DNA of 64,000 nucleotides from Pseudomonadota bacterium (GTDB taxonomy: Bacteria; Pseudomonadota; Alphaproteobacteria; Rhizobiales; Devosiaceae): NCBI GenBank assembly GCA_023391095.1, contig JAEWBN010000009.1, forward strand, positions 124,001 to 188,000, written 5' to 3'. Shown here in pieces: positions 40,904 through 50,420 of the stretch (the stretch's first letter is position 1; each line of letters starts with the position of its first letter). A program made the position numbers and the translations under genes. Under the pieces are notes generated by a model, which saw only the letters and a program-made list of their open reading frames with translations, had not been told where the DNA came from and did not search any database.

Positions 40904-41698
40904 TCAATCGCGCTTGAGGAACTCGACGAGGATAGGCGCCAGAACATCGGGGGCAACCCCATGATCCTGCCCCGCCAACGTGCGTCGCTCGACATTGCGC
41001 AGACCCTTTGAAACCCAGTCGGCCCCCGCCTTCATGAAGGGAAAGCTGTGGTCGCCATCAAGGATCAGCACCGGGGCGGAGATTTCCGCCCACCGCTCAG
41101 GCGGAGCATCGCCTGTTCGGGCACCGGCCAGAACCGAATAGTCATAGAGAATGGTCTTGCCCACTGCCGCAAAGGCCGGCCAGCCGGGCGAATGACGGAA
41201 ACCGTCAAGAGCCTCCTGCGGCATGACGGCGGACAGAAAATCGACCAGCATGTCTTCATGCCGCCCGGCATCGGCCAGTTGCGCCATGGCAGCACGGTCG
41301 GCCTCGTAGGAGTCGGCGGCGCGTGCTGGGTCGATGGGCGGCTCGTAAAGGACCATGCCGGTCACGCGCTCGCCCAGCGCCACGGTCGCCTCCAACGCCA
41401 GAACCGCGCCCGACGACATGCCGTATAGGCTTGCCGTCCCGCCATTGGCTGCAATCAGCGCGGCGATGTCCTCGACCTCACGCGCCACGGCGTAAGGCGC
41501 GGTGTCACCGGATGCGCCGCGGCCCCGTCGATCATAGACAAGCACCGTGAAGGCGCCCGCCAATTGCCGGGCCAGTTCCGATGTGCCGGGATCGATGGCG
41601 CGATATTGGGTGGCGCCCGGCACGGCGACGAGAAGCGGCCCGCTTCCGGTCAGTTCATATCCAATGGGTGTGCCGTCGGCCGAAATGATACTGGGCAT
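40904..41698 (-). CDS. Alpha/beta hydrolase
   Basis: 264 residues. GSGPLLVAVPGATQYRAID is the oxyanion region, VLVYDRRGRGASGDT follows, the nucleophile elbow is GMSSG in ASLYGMSSGAVLALEA, the acid lies in APVLILDGDHSFPF and the His in LAGQDHGVAPD. This is a complete catalytic triad. The substrate is not predictable. GGGAG with 7-nt spacing favours the ATG at 41698; one at 41704 is too close to it. It is divergent from the GH3 gene. Confidence 0.87.
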   Translation of the reverse strand: MPSIISADGTPIGYELTGSGPLLVAVPGATQYRAIDPGTSELARQLAGAFTVLVYDRRGRGASGDTAPYAVAREVEDIAALIAANGGTASLYGMSSGAVLALEATVALGERVTGMVLYEPPIDPARAADSYEADRAAMAQLADAGRHEDMLVDFLSAVMPQEALDGFRHSPGWPAFAAVGKTILYDYSVLAGARTGDAPPERWAEISAPVLILDGDHSFPFMKAGADWVSKGLRNVERRTLAGQDHGVAPDVLAPILVEFLKRD

Positions 41699-41821
41699 GT
41701 TCATTCTCCCTTTTCTACCGCAGCGACGAGCCGGCCCCTTGGCTTTCGACATGGACCTATCTGCCTTGTTCCGGTCCCATACGGCCTGATAAACATGCGG
41801 CAAAAAACCAGGGAGGTCACC

Positions 41822-43495
41822 GTGACCGCCATCGATTTTGCCGCCGCCCCGTTCCATCTCGATGACGACGCCATGGCGTGGGTGCATGAAACCCGCGACA
41901 GGCTCAGCGCCCGTGACAAGCTTGCGCAGCTCTTTACGCTTCTGTCGCGCGAGGCGCCCGAGCAGGCAATCGAAACCCTGCGCAGTTTCAAGCCGGGTGG
42001 GGTGACGCGCATTTATGGCGGAGACCTCGCCGCCGAAATTGGGCTCATGCAGCAGCTGGACCAGGCGGCGCCCGTGCCCATGCTGGTCAGCGCCGACCTC
42101 GAGGGCAGCCGCATGAGCCTGCCTTTCGGCACCGAAGTGCCCAATCCGCTCGGTCTGGCAGCAGTGGACGATGTCGAAGCAACCACTGCCATCGCCACGA
42201 TCATGGCGGAGGAAGCCCATGCCGTCGGTCTCAACTGGAGCTTCACCCCGGTCATCGATCTCAACGTCGCCTGGCGTAGCGCCATCGTCGGCACCCGCTC
42301 CTATGGATCAGATATCGACAAGGTCGAGCGCCATGCGCTGGCCCAGATCGCCGCCTTCCAGAAAAACAGCGTTGCCGCCACCGTCAAGCACTGGCCCGGC
42401 GAGGGCTATGACGACCGCGACCAGCATCTGGTCACCACGGTCAATCCGCTGACGCTGGACGAATGGGAAGCCACGTTCGGCCGGCTTTACCGGAGTGCCA
42501 TCGACGCGGGCGTGTTGAGCGTCATGTCCGCCCATATCGCCTTTCCGGCCTTCGTGAGCGCACTGGATCCCGATGCCGGCGCCGAGGCGTTCCGGCCGGC
42601 CACGCTCAGCCCCCTGCTCAACCAGACGCTGCTGCGCGAAAAGCTCGGCTTCAACGGCCTCATCGTGTCCGACGCGACGCCCATGGCCGGGTTCGGCGAT
42701 TGGGGCCATCGCGACGAAACCATTCCGCAATGCATCATTGCGGGATGCGACATGATCCTGTTTTCCGACGATCCCAATGCCGACCTCATGCGGCTGGTCA
42801 AGGCCGTAGCCGACGGGCGGCTCAGCCAGGATCGGGTCGACGAGGCCGTCACCCGCGTTCTGGCGCTCAAGGCGGCGCTGGGTCTGCACAAGGCCGATCG
42901 CGTCCCCGTGTCCCTCGATGGCGCCCGGACCGTTCTGGAGCGATCCGAAAGCGCGGCTACGGCGCGTGGCGTCACCGCCCGCGTGCCCACGCTGGTCAAG
43001 GATGTGGCCAATCTCCTGCCGCTCTCAACTGCCAGGCACAAACGCATCCTGGTGTTTTCGACCGGTTCGGTTCAGCCTTTTGCGCCCCATCCCCTGCCCC
43101 TCTCCATGCCGCTCCGGCTACGCGATGCGGGTTTTGAGGTGACCGAATATACCTCTGGCATGGCAGTCGACCCCAAGGCCTACGACCTGGTGCTCTATCT
43201 GCTCGCCGAGGAAACGCTGCTGACCCGCGGCCGCATCTTCCTCAACTGGCGCGAACTGACGGGCAATGTCTTCGGGGCCATGCGCCGCTATTGGCATGAC
43301 GTGCCCACCCTGATGGTCTCGCTGGGCTTTCCCTATTACCTTTACGACGCGCCCCGCGTGCCGACTTATGTCAACGCCTATGGCTCGAACGAAGACATGC
43401 AGGCCGCCGTTGTCGACGCCCTGCTTGGCCGCATCCCCTTCGAGGGCACGAGCCCCGTGGATCCCTTCTGCGGCAGCGACCAGGCCCGATATTGA
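41822..43495 (+). CDS. Glycoside hydrolase family 3 protein (beta-N-acetylhexosaminidase-like)
   Basis: 557 residues. The GH3 N-terminal barrel has DKLAQLFTLLS, PVPMLVSADLEGSRMSL, GLNWSFTPVIDLNVAW, TVKHWPGEGYDDRDQH (the KH..G.G...DxH loop typical of NagZ-like enzymes) and LGFNGLIVSDATPMAGFG with the nucleophile Asp. A second alpha/beta domain follows from about residue 400. Likely substrates are beta-linked GlcNAc or other glycosides; the length exceeds NagZ and resembles the two-domain bacterial N-acetylglucosaminidases. No signal peptide is seen, so it is cytosolic. AGGGAGG before the GTG at 41822 sets the start. Confidence 0.86.
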   Translation: MTAIDFAAAPFHLDDDAMAWVHETRDRLSARDKLAQLFTLLSREAPEQAIETLRSFKPGGVTRIYGGDLAAEIGLMQQLDQAAPVPMLVSADLEGSRMSLPFGTEVPNPLGLAAVDDVEATTAIATIMAEEAHAVGLNWSFTPVIDLNVAWRSAIVGTRSYGSDIDKVERHALAQIAAFQKNSVAATVKHWPGEGYDDRDQHLVTTVNPLTLDEWEATFGRLYRSAIDAGVLSVMSAHIAFPAFVSALDPDAGAEAFRPATLSPLLNQTLLREKLGFNGLIVSDATPMAGFGDWGHRDETIPQCIIAGCDMILFSDDPNADLMRLVKAVADGRLSQDRVDEAVTRVLALKAALGLHKADRVPVSLDGARTVLERSESAATARGVTARVPTLVKDVANLLPLSTARHKRILVFSTGSVQPFAPHPLPLSMPLRLRDAGFEVTEYTSGMAVDPKAYDLVLYLLAEETLLTRGRIFLNWRELTGNVFGAMRRYWHDVPTLMVSLGFPYYLYDAPRVPTYVNAYGSNEDMQAAVVDALLGRIPFEGTSPVDPFCGSDQARY

Positions 43496-43507
43496 GCGCA
43501 AAGACAA

Positions 43508-43536
43508 AAGCCCGATGACGCGGTCATCGGGCTTCC
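43508..43536. terminator. Intrinsic terminator between GH3 and nifU genes
   Basis: AGCCCGATGAC (43509-43519) pairs perfectly with GTCATCGGGCT (43523-43533) around GCG. A-rich sequence on the left (ACAAAA) makes it better for the minus-strand nifU transcript; the plus-strand T tract is short. Confidence 0.75.
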
Positions 43537-43604
43537 GGCTTGCTGCTTAACGGGTGGTTGGCCATTCGAGCATAGCTCTCATGGCTCTGAGCGCTACGGC
43601 GCGC

Positions 43605-44171
43605 TCAAACCTGCTGGACGGCCTCAACGCCGGGCACGAAGTGCCGGAGCAGATTCTCGATGCCGTTCTTGAGCGTAGCGGTCGAGGATGGGCAGCCCGA
43701 GCAGGCGCCCTGCATGTGCAGGAACACGACGCCTTCCTTGAAACCCTTGAAGATGATGTCGCCGCCGTCCATGGCCACGGCCGGACGCACGCGGGTGGCC
43801 AGCAATTCCTTGATAACCTCGACCATTTCCTTGTCGTCTTCTTCGAAGAACTCGTCGACTTCATCGAAATCGACCGGCATGGCGCCTGCTTCGGCCAGAA
43901 CCGGCTTGCCTGAGAGGAAGTGATCCATGATCACGCCCAGAATGGCCGGCTTGATATGGGCCCAGTTGGTTTCATCCTTGGTCACCGAAATGAAGTCGGA
44001 GCCCAGGAACACGCCGGTCACGCCGGAAATGGCAAAGAGGCCGGTGGCGAGCGGCGAGGCCGCGGCCGCTTCGGGGGAACGGAAATCGCGCGGCTCACCC
44101 ACCAGCACATCGCGGCCGGGCAGGAATTTCAGCGTCGCCGGATTGGGCGTGGCTTCGGTCTGGATGAACAT
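43605..44171 (-). CDS. NifU-like iron-sulfur scaffold (NFU1 family)
   Basis: 188 residues. The N-terminal Nfu domain starts MFIQTEATPNPATLKFLPGRDVL and includes LFAISGVTGVFLGSDFISVTK. The C-terminal NifU domain has VRPAVAMDGGDIIFKGFKEGVVFLHMQGACSGCPSS with the CxxC cluster ligands. Like mitochondrial NFU1 it would deliver 4Fe-4S clusters to target enzymes. It is the last gene of the minus-strand mutS-to-nifU series but has its own promoter overlapped by an iron control element. Confidence 0.93.
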   Translation of the reverse strand: MFIQTEATPNPATLKFLPGRDVLVGEPRDFRSPEAAAASPLATGLFAISGVTGVFLGSDFISVTKDETNWAHIKPAILGVIMDHFLSGKPVLAEAGAMPVDFDEVDEFFEEDDKEMVEVIKELLATRVRPAVAMDGGDIIFKGFKEGVVFLHMQGACSGCPSSTATLKNGIENLLRHFVPGVEAVQQV

Positions 44172-44192
44172 GACAGCTTTCGCGCGTTAGTA

Positions 44193-44235
44193 ATTAGAAC
44201 GCTTCTAAAATAGACCTTTTGCGCCCAGATGCAAG
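44193..44235 (-). promoter_or_regulatory. nifU promoter overlapped by an Irr iron control element (ICE)
   Basis: On the minus strand CTTGCA (44235-44230) and TATTTT (44212-44207) are separated by 17 nt. Overlapping and following the -10 is the perfect inverted repeat TTAGAA-GCG-TTCTAA (44208-44194), extended by further A/T to match the rhizobial ICE consensus TTTAGAA-N3-TTCTAAA. Irr is the heme-sensing Fur relative of Rhizobiales and represses when its box covers the core promoter. This implies lower nifU expression in iron-starved cells. Confidence 0.75.
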
Positions 44236-44277
44236 GCCATTCCATCGTACCAGCCATGCCCGACGAGAGGGGGCCCA

Positions 44278-44751
44278 TCAGCAGATGGCAATGATCTCTT
44301 CGTCGCTCATGTGCCCCGGGACAATGGTCAGCGGAATGGGCAGCGCATTGGAGCGACCCGCGAAGTGGGTGACCAGCGGCCCCGGCCCTTCCGCCGATTT
44401 CGATGCTGCCAGAACCAGGATGGCAATGTCGTTGTCCTTGGCGATCACCGTCTCGATCTGCTCTGGACCACTCCCTTCCCGGATCACCGATTCGGCGCGC
44501 ACGTCGCCGATTTCCCTGATCCGGGCGAGGCGCATGTCGAGCAGCCGTTCGGCCGCCTCCACGGCCTCGGCCCGCAACACATCTTCAACCCCCATGCCGA
44601 TGAATTCGGGCGGCGAGACCACGCTCATCAGCACAACCGTGCCGCCCGTGCGCTTGACGCGAAAGGCGGCAAAGGTCAGCGCCCGGTCGCATTCCTCTGT
44701 TTCATCGATGACGACAAGAAACTTGCGCTTGTATTCGACCTGAGAAACCAA
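44278..44751 (-). CDS. Universal stress protein family protein
   Basis: 157 residues. KFLVVIDETEECDRALTFAAFRVKRTGGTVVLMSVVSP is the UspA first strand and helix; VEAAERLLDMRLARIREIGDVRAESVIREG and IAILVLAASKSAEGPG follow. The C-terminal ATP-binding GxxGx9GS signature is not conserved. The start is inferred as a TTG at 44751 (reading LVSQVEYKRK) because GGAGG lies 6 nt upstream; there is no ATG or GTG between it and the conserved first strand. It follows trpS by 17 nt. Confidence 0.82.
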   Translation of the reverse strand: MVSQVEYKRKFLVVIDETEECDRALTFAAFRVKRTGGTVVLMSVVSPPEFIGMGVEDVLRAEAVEAAERLLDMRLARIREIGDVRAESVIREGSGPEQIETVIAKDNDIAILVLAASKSAEGPGPLVTHFAGRSNALPIPLTIVPGHMSDEEIIAIC

Positions 44752-44768
44752 GGGCGCCTCCGCCGTTT

Positions 44769-45812
44769 TTACCGCACGAAACCGACAATGGAGCGTACGT
44801 CGTCCATGATGGGCTGGGCAATGGCGCGCGCGCGCTCCGCGCCGTCCCGGAGAATGCGATCCATCTCGCCCTTGTCGTCGACCAGCCGGCGCATTTCCCC
44901 CGCTATGGGTGCAAGAACGCTGACCGCCAGCTCGGCCAGGGCTGGCTTGAAAGCGCCCCAACCCTGCCCGCCGAATTGCTTGAGAACGTCATCGACGGAG
45001 GTGTTCGACAGCGAGGCGTAGATGCCCACGAGGTTTTCCGCCTCTGCACGCCCTGCCAGCCCCTCAGCCTCGCTCGGCAGCGCGTCGGCATCGGTCGTGG
45101 CGCGCTTGATTTTTTTAGCGATCAGATCGGCGTCGTCCATCATGTAGATGGTGGACAGATCCGATGCGTCGGACTTGCTCATCTTCTTGGAGCCATCCTT
45201 GAGCGACTTCACGCGCATTGCCGGGCCAGTCGCCAGTGTCTCGGTGATGGGGAAAAAGTCCCCCTTATGGCCGAGCGCCTTGATCTGCTTTTTGTAGTCG
45301 TGGTTGAATTTCTTGGCGATGTCGCGCGTCAGTTCCAGATGCTGTTTCTGGTCGTCTCCCACCGGCACGGCAGTCGCCTTATAGAGCAGGATATCCGCCG
45401 CCATCAGGGATGGATAGGCGTAGAGCCCAAGCGATACCTGTTCGGAATTCTCTCCTCCCTCGCCACCGGCCTTGTCCTTGAACTGGGTCATGCGGCTCAT
45501 CCAGCCAACACGCGCAACGCAGTTGAAGATCCAGCCCAGTTCGGCATGCTCGACAACCTGGCTCTGGTTGAAGATGATCGACTTTTTTGGATCAAGGCCA
45601 GCCGCGATATAGGCGGCAGCGATCTCATAGGTCCAGCGCTTGAGATCGGCCGGGTCCTGCCAGACGGTGATGGCATGCATGTCGACGACGCAATACAGCG
45701 TCTCATGGGTGTCCTGCAGCGGCACGAAGCGCCGGATGGCCCCGAGATAATTGCCCAGATGCAGATCGCCAGACGGCTTGATGCCCGAGAAGACACGCTG
45801 GGTAAAAGTCAT
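44769..45812 (-). CDS. trpS: Tryptophan--tRNA ligase
   Basis: 347 residues, class I synthetase. RVFSGIKPSGDLHLGNYLGAI contains the HIGH-like HLGN, and GSKKMSKSDASD the KMSKS loop. VVDMHAITVWQDP and VPVGDDQKQHLELTRDIA line the active site. The ATG at 45812 gives MTFTQRVFSG; a longer in-frame start at 45830 is less likely. It is conserved between murJ and the universal stress gene in the lineage. Confidence 0.96.
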   Translation of the reverse strand: MTFTQRVFSGIKPSGDLHLGNYLGAIRRFVPLQDTHETLYCVVDMHAITVWQDPADLKRWTYEIAAAYIAAGLDPKKSIIFNQSQVVEHAELGWIFNCVARVGWMSRMTQFKDKAGGEGGENSEQVSLGLYAYPSLMAADILLYKATAVPVGDDQKQHLELTRDIAKKFNHDYKKQIKALGHKGDFFPITETLATGPAMRVKSLKDGSKKMSKSDASDLSTIYMMDDADLIAKKIKRATTDADALPSEAEGLAGRAEAENLVGIYASLSNTSVDDVLKQFGGQGWGAFKPALAELAVSVLAPIAGEMRRLVDDKGEMDRILRDGAERARAIAQPIMDDVRSIVGFVR

Positions 45813-45881
45813 GGTCGCTCTTGAACTCAACAGAAAATCCGAAGGCCCGTTCTATACGGGGGCGAAGCAGTTGGGAACCGG

Positions 45882-47444
45882 CTAGGCGCGCCGGCGCAGT
45901 CGGCGCAGCAACTGGCCGAGCCTTTGGGTGCCCGAGACATGCACGAGCGTGAAATAGACCGCGACACCAAAGCCGATCAGCATGGCCAGCACCCCGGCCT
46001 GCTGCCAGAAGGGTGCGCCGGAGGCGAGCAGGTGCCGCCCCTGGTCAGCCAGAATCCAGAGGCTCGCCCCCATGATGAGGCTGATGAGCCCGATGGCAAG
46101 CTGCCCGCGCCACTGGCTCCCCGTCAGCCGAAAATGTCCGCGCAGAGCCAGAAGCGTCGCCAGCAGAATGACATTGAGCCAGGCTGAGGCCGAGGTCGCA
46201 ATGGCGATGCCGACATGGAGAAGGCTGGGGAAAAGCCAGAGCGAGATGGCGATATTGGCGACGACGCTCAGTCCGGCAAAAAGTGTAGGCGTCAGCGTAT
46301 CTTCGCGGGCGAAGAATCCGGGCTGTAATACGCGGATCAGCACAAAGGCCGGCAGGCCGGCAGCAAAGGCGATCAGGGCCTGCGCGGTCTGCGTTGTTGC
46401 CAGCGCCGTGAAGGCGCCACGCTCGAACAGCACGCGCACGATGGGTTCAGCCAGCGCCGCCAGGGCAAAGGCCGCGGGCATGGTGAGCAGCATGGCAACG
46501 AACAGCGCTTGGTCCTGGCTCTGTCGCGCCTCAACCTCGCGCCCGCCCTTCAGATGCCGGGAAAGCTCGGGCAGCAGCACCGTACCGATGGCGATGCCGA
46601 TAATGCCAAGCGGCAGCTGATACAGCCGGTCGGCATAGGAGAGGACCGAGATCGCATTGTCGGCGCCCGAAGCGATGATCGTACCGACGAAAATATTGAT
46701 CTGGGTAATGCCCCCCGCCAGGATGGCCGGAACCGCCAGCACCCAGAACCGGCGGACTTCGGGATCGAGGCGCGGCAGGCTCAGCCGCGGACGAAAGCCG
46801 GTGCGCTCGATCGCCGCCCAGACCAGCGCCAGTTGCGCCAGGCCCCCGCCCATGGTCGCGATGGCGACCCACACCGTGGCGTCCTCAGGGCTTTGCAGCC
46901 AAAAGGTCGCCAGCGGGATCAGCATGGCAATGTTGACCAGATTGAGCAGGACGGGAGCAAAGGCCGCCGCGAAGAACTTGCCCAGCGTATTCAGCATGGC
47001 CCCATAGGCTGCCATCAGCGACATGCAGGCCAGATAGGGGAACATGATCCGCGTCAGCAGAACGGTCAGGTCGAACTTTTCCTTGTCGTCCACAAAGCCC
47101 GGCACAAAGGCGACCATAATCTGCGGCATGAAGATTTCGACCAAGATGGTGACCACGACAAGGGCCGCGACCAGCCAGCTCATGATCCGCGCCGCAAGAA
47201 GCTTTGCGCCCTCCTCGCCATCCTTTTCGAGGGCGCCCGAGAACATGGGCACAAAGGCGGTGTTGAACGCACCCTCGGCAAACAGCCGGCGGAAAAGATT
47301 GGGAAAGCGGAAGGCGGCAAAGAAGGCGTCCGCCGCCGGCCCGGTCCCCAGCACCGCCGCCATCAGCGCATCGCGCACAAAGCCGGCCAGCCGCGACACC
47401 AGCGTCAGCGATCCGACGGAAACGAAGTTGCGGAAGAGGCTCAT
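45882..47444 (-). CDS. murJ: Lipid II flippase MurJ
   Basis: 520 residues with about 14 membrane helices. The N-terminus SLFRNFVSVGSLTLVSRLAGFVRDALMAAVLGTGPAADAFFAAFRFPNLFRRLFAEGAFNTAFVPMFS is the MurJ/MviN signature with the essential Arg residues. It exports the peptidoglycan precursor lipid II across the inner membrane. The gene lies between glnD and trpS on the minus strand, with a palindromic element separating it from glnD. Confidence 0.96.
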   Translation of the reverse strand: MSLFRNFVSVGSLTLVSRLAGFVRDALMAAVLGTGPAADAFFAAFRFPNLFRRLFAEGAFNTAFVPMFSGALEKDGEEGAKLLAARIMSWLVAALVVVTILVEIFMPQIMVAFVPGFVDDKEKFDLTVLLTRIMFPYLACMSLMAAYGAMLNTLGKFFAAAFAPVLLNLVNIAMLIPLATFWLQSPEDATVWVAIATMGGGLAQLALVWAAIERTGFRPRLSLPRLDPEVRRFWVLAVPAILAGGITQINIFVGTIIASGADNAISVLSYADRLYQLPLGIIGIAIGTVLLPELSRHLKGGREVEARQSQDQALFVAMLLTMPAAFALAALAEPIVRVLFERGAFTALATTQTAQALIAFAAGLPAFVLIRVLQPGFFAREDTLTPTLFAGLSVVANIAISLWLFPSLLHVGIAIATSASAWLNVILLATLLALRGHFRLTGSQWRGQLAIGLISLIMGASLWILADQGRHLLASGAPFWQQAGVLAMLIGFGVAVYFTLVHVSGTQRLGQLLRRLRRRA

Positions 47445-47489
47445 CTGGTATTTGGCCCCTTGGCGTAACGGTCGAGCGGGGCGCTCTTT

Positions 47490-47622
47490 TCACCTCTCCC
47501 TCTGAGGGAGAGGTCGGCCAGAAGGGCCGGGTGAGGGGGCCTGTCAGCAACGCAGTGCAGTAGCAAGGCCCCCTCACCCGCCGGCTTTGCCGTCGACCTC
47601 TCCCCCCGACGGAAGAGGTGAG
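47490..47622 (+). repeat. RIME-like palindromic intergenic element, copy B
   Basis: It starts with the hairpin CCTCTCCCTCTGAGGGAGAGG (47493-47513 region), then GGCCGGGTGAGGGGGCC opposed by GGCCCCCTCACCCGCCGG. It ends with a second hairpin-like CCTCTCCCCCC...GGAAGAGGTG. The two halves are largely complementary, so the element can fold as one long stem. It fills the gap between glnD and murJ in a same-strand gene series and is related in layout to copies A and C. Confidence 0.75.
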
Positions 47623-47630
47623 AGGCAGCG

Positions 47631-50420
47631 CTACCCATTGCCCACCCGCTTGGCTTCGGGCCGTTCGAACACGCTCATCAGCGCGTCGTGAATCTTCTTC
47701 TGCCGCGCCTTGACGTGGATCTTCTGCCCCGTGAGGTCGGTGACATAGAAGACGTCGACGGCCTTTTCGCCATAGGTCCCGATATGGGCCGAGCCGATGG
47801 TGAGGCTGAGATCGGAGATCTCGCGGGTCAGCGAATACAGCAGGCCGATGCGGTCGAGGCCCGACACCTCGATCACCGTGAATTTCTCCGAAATGGCATT
47901 GGACACCGACACCTGCGCCGGCAGCGCAAAGGGCTTGAGGCGCTTATTGTGCCGGCTTTCCTTGCCCAGGTCGATCAGCACCTGCCGCTGGCCCTGCAGC
48001 AATTGCTTGACCGTGTCGATGATCCGGGTCGCCCGCACCTTTTCGTCCTCGTCTGAGGTGAAGGACCGCCTGAGCCGGAACGTGTCGATGGCCCGGCCAT
48101 CGCGCGTCGAGAAAATCTGTGCCCCGATAATGGAGGCATCCTGCATGGTGCAGGCGCCGGCGATCAGCGACAGGAGCCGCGGATGGTCCGGCGTATAGAA
48201 GCTGACCTCGGTGATGCCTTCAAACGCCTTGACGCGGATCGAGCCGGCAAAGGCATTGCCCGACTGGTCGGCATTGCGGATCATGCGCGCATGCTCGATC
48301 TGCAGCTCGGGCTCGGCGCGCAGCCAGTAATGGTCGTAGTGGCGGGCCGAATACTCGTCCACATCGGCCTCTGGCCAGGTCTCGAGGGCCTTGGCCAGCG
48401 CATGGCGGGCCTGGTTGACGCGGTCGGTATGGCTGACCTGGGAATGCCCGCCCGAGAGCAGCGGCTCGGTGGCATAATACAGGGCGCGCAAGAGCGAGCC
48501 CTTCCAGCCGGTCCAGGTTCCCGGTCCCACGGCACGGATATCGCAGGCGGTGAGGATCATCAGCAGCGCCAGACGCTGGGGCGACTGCACGACATCGGCA
48601 AAGGCCTTGGCGGTTTCAGGGTCCTGAATATCGCGGGCCTGGGCGATCTCGCTCATCAGCAGATGATATTCGATGAGCCAGGCCACAGTGTCTGTCTCGG
48701 CCGGTGTCAGCCCAAAGCGCGGGCAGAGCTTTCGCGCGATCCGGGCGCCGGCAATCGAGTGGTCCTCGGGGCGGCCCTTGGCAATGTCGTGCAGAAACAG
48801 CGCGACATAGAGCAGGCGCGTGTCGTTGAGCTGGGGCAGCAATTCGTGCGTCAGCGGCAGTTCCTTGCCCAGTCCGCCATTGGCGATCTCGGCCATGACG
48901 CCAACGGCCCGGATCAGATGCTCGTCCACCGTATAGTGGTGATACATGTTGAACTGCATGAGGGCGACGATCTTGCCGAAGTCGGGCACGAACTTGCCCA
49001 GCACGCCGCTCTCGTTCATCTGGCGCAGGATGCGCTCGACATAAAGCGGGCTGGTCAGGATGGCGAGAAAGTGCGCATTGGCCTTGGCGTCATTGCGCAG
49101 CTTGTTGTCGATCAACCGCAGGCTGTCGCGGATCACCTTGATGGCGTCGGGGTGAAACAGGAGCTCTTCGCGCCCGGCCACCATGAACATGCGGATGAGG
49201 TTGATCGGGTCTTTCTCGAACACGTCAGGCGCGGCGATGTTGAGGCGGCCATTGTCGACCACAAAGGCGGTTTCGCCCTTGATCCTGCTCTTGCCCGAAC
49301 GGAAGGGCGCCAGCACCCGGCCGACCAGGTCCATGTCCTTGGCATGGTGGAATTCGAGACTGGCGCAGATGATGCGGGTCAGATCACCCACGTCCTTGGC
49401 CACAAGGAAATAGCGCTTCATGAAGCGCTCGACGCCCAATAGGCCCAGCCTTTGCTCATAGCCCATGCGGCGGGCCAGATCGGGCTGCACGTCAAAGGTC
49501 AGTTTTTCGTCGGCGCGGCCGGTGATGTAATGAAGATGGCAGCGCACTGCCCAGAGGAAGTCCTCGGCGCGGGTGAAGAGCCGGTTCTCGGCGGCGGTGA
49601 GGACGCCCTTTTCAACCAGTTGGTTGCTGGTCTTGACCTGATAAAAATACTTCCCGATCCAGAACAGCGTATTGAGGTCTCGTAGGCCCCCCTTGCCATC
49701 CTTGATATTGGGTTCGACCACATAGCGGGTATTGCCCATCTGCTTGTGGCGCTCATCGCGCTCGGCCATCTTTGCGGCGATGAATTCGGGGCCTGTCTTG
49801 GGTACGATCTCGGTTTCAAACCGATGCACCAGCTGGTCGAACAGGGCCTTGTCGCCGGTCAGAAACCGGGCTTCCAGCGTTGCGGTCCGCACCGTCATGT
49901 CGGCCCGTGCCATGCGGATGCATTCATCCACCGAGCGCACGGCGTGCCCAACCTTCTGGCCGAGGTCCCAGAGCATATAAAGGATATATTCGGTGACCTG
50001 CTCGCCCCAGGGGGTTTGCTTATAGGGCAGGATGAAGAGCAGATCGATGTCGGAGCCCGGCGCCAGCGTGCCGCGGCCATAGCCGCCCACAGCAGAAAGC
50101 GCGATGGCTTCGGCGCCGGATGGATTGTCTAGCCGGTACACCCGCGTGGTCGCAAAGCGATGCAAGGCGGTGATGATCTCGTCCTGTGCCGCCGCCAGGT
50201 TCTGCGCGCAGCGCGTGCCGCGATTGGTGGCGAGGAGTTCGGCTTCGGCGCTGGCGCGGGCATCGGCCAGGGTCTGGCGCAGATAGGCCAGAACGGTGGC
50301 GCGGGCGGCCGGCGATTTGGCGGGCTCTTCGCCAATGGCCGTGTCGAGGTCGGCCAGGATGGCCTCGGCACTTTTGAGCGCAAACTTTTTCGGCTTGGCC
50401 TCAGCGTCGGCGCTGGTCAT
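47631..50420 (-). CDS. glnD: [Protein-PII] uridylyltransferase / uridylyl-removing enzyme
   Basis: 929 residues. The nucleotidyltransferase site is VGGYGRGTLAPGSDIDLLFILP (about residue 110-130). The central HD domain includes LLYVALFLHDIAKGRPEDHS, and two C-terminal ACT domains follow (EVSFYTPDHPRLLSLIAGACTMQ and IEVSGLDRIGLLYSLTREISDLSLTIGSAHIGTYGEKAVDVFYV). It senses glutamine and switches PII proteins between uridylylated and free forms. Its start overlaps the mutS end by 20 nt. Confidence 0.96.
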   Translation of the reverse strand: MTSADAEAKPKKFALKSAEAILADLDTAIGEEPAKSPAARATVLAYLRQTLADARASAEAELLATNRGTRCAQNLAAAQDEIITALHRFATTRVYRLDNPSGAEAIALSAVGGYGRGTLAPGSDIDLLFILPYKQTPWGEQVTEYILYMLWDLGQKVGHAVRSVDECIRMARADMTVRTATLEARFLTGDKALFDQLVHRFETEIVPKTGPEFIAAKMAERDERHKQMGNTRYVVEPNIKDGKGGLRDLNTLFWIGKYFYQVKTSNQLVEKGVLTAAENRLFTRAEDFLWAVRCHLHYITGRADEKLTFDVQPDLARRMGYEQRLGLLGVERFMKRYFLVAKDVGDLTRIICASLEFHHAKDMDLVGRVLAPFRSGKSRIKGETAFVVDNGRLNIAAPDVFEKDPINLIRMFMVAGREELLFHPDAIKVIRDSLRLIDNKLRNDAKANAHFLAILTSPLYVERILRQMNESGVLGKFVPDFGKIVALMQFNMYHHYTVDEHLIRAVGVMAEIANGGLGKELPLTHELLPQLNDTRLLYVALFLHDIAKGRPEDHSIAGARIARKLCPRFGLTPAETDTVAWLIEYHLLMSEIAQARDIQDPETAKAFADVVQSPQRLALLMILTACDIRAVGPGTWTGWKGSLLRALYYATEPLLSGGHSQVSHTDRVNQARHALAKALETWPEADVDEYSARHYDHYWLRAEPELQIEHARMIRNADQSGNAFAGSIRVKAFEGITEVSFYTPDHPRLLSLIAGACTMQDASIIGAQIFSTRDGRAIDTFRLRRSFTSDEDEKVRATRIIDTVKQLLQGQRQVLIDLGKESRHNKRLKPFALPAQVSVSNAISEKFTVIEVSGLDRIGLLYSLTREISDLSLTIGSAHIGTYGEKAVDVFYVTDLTGQKIHVKARQKKIHDALMSVFERPEAKRVGNG

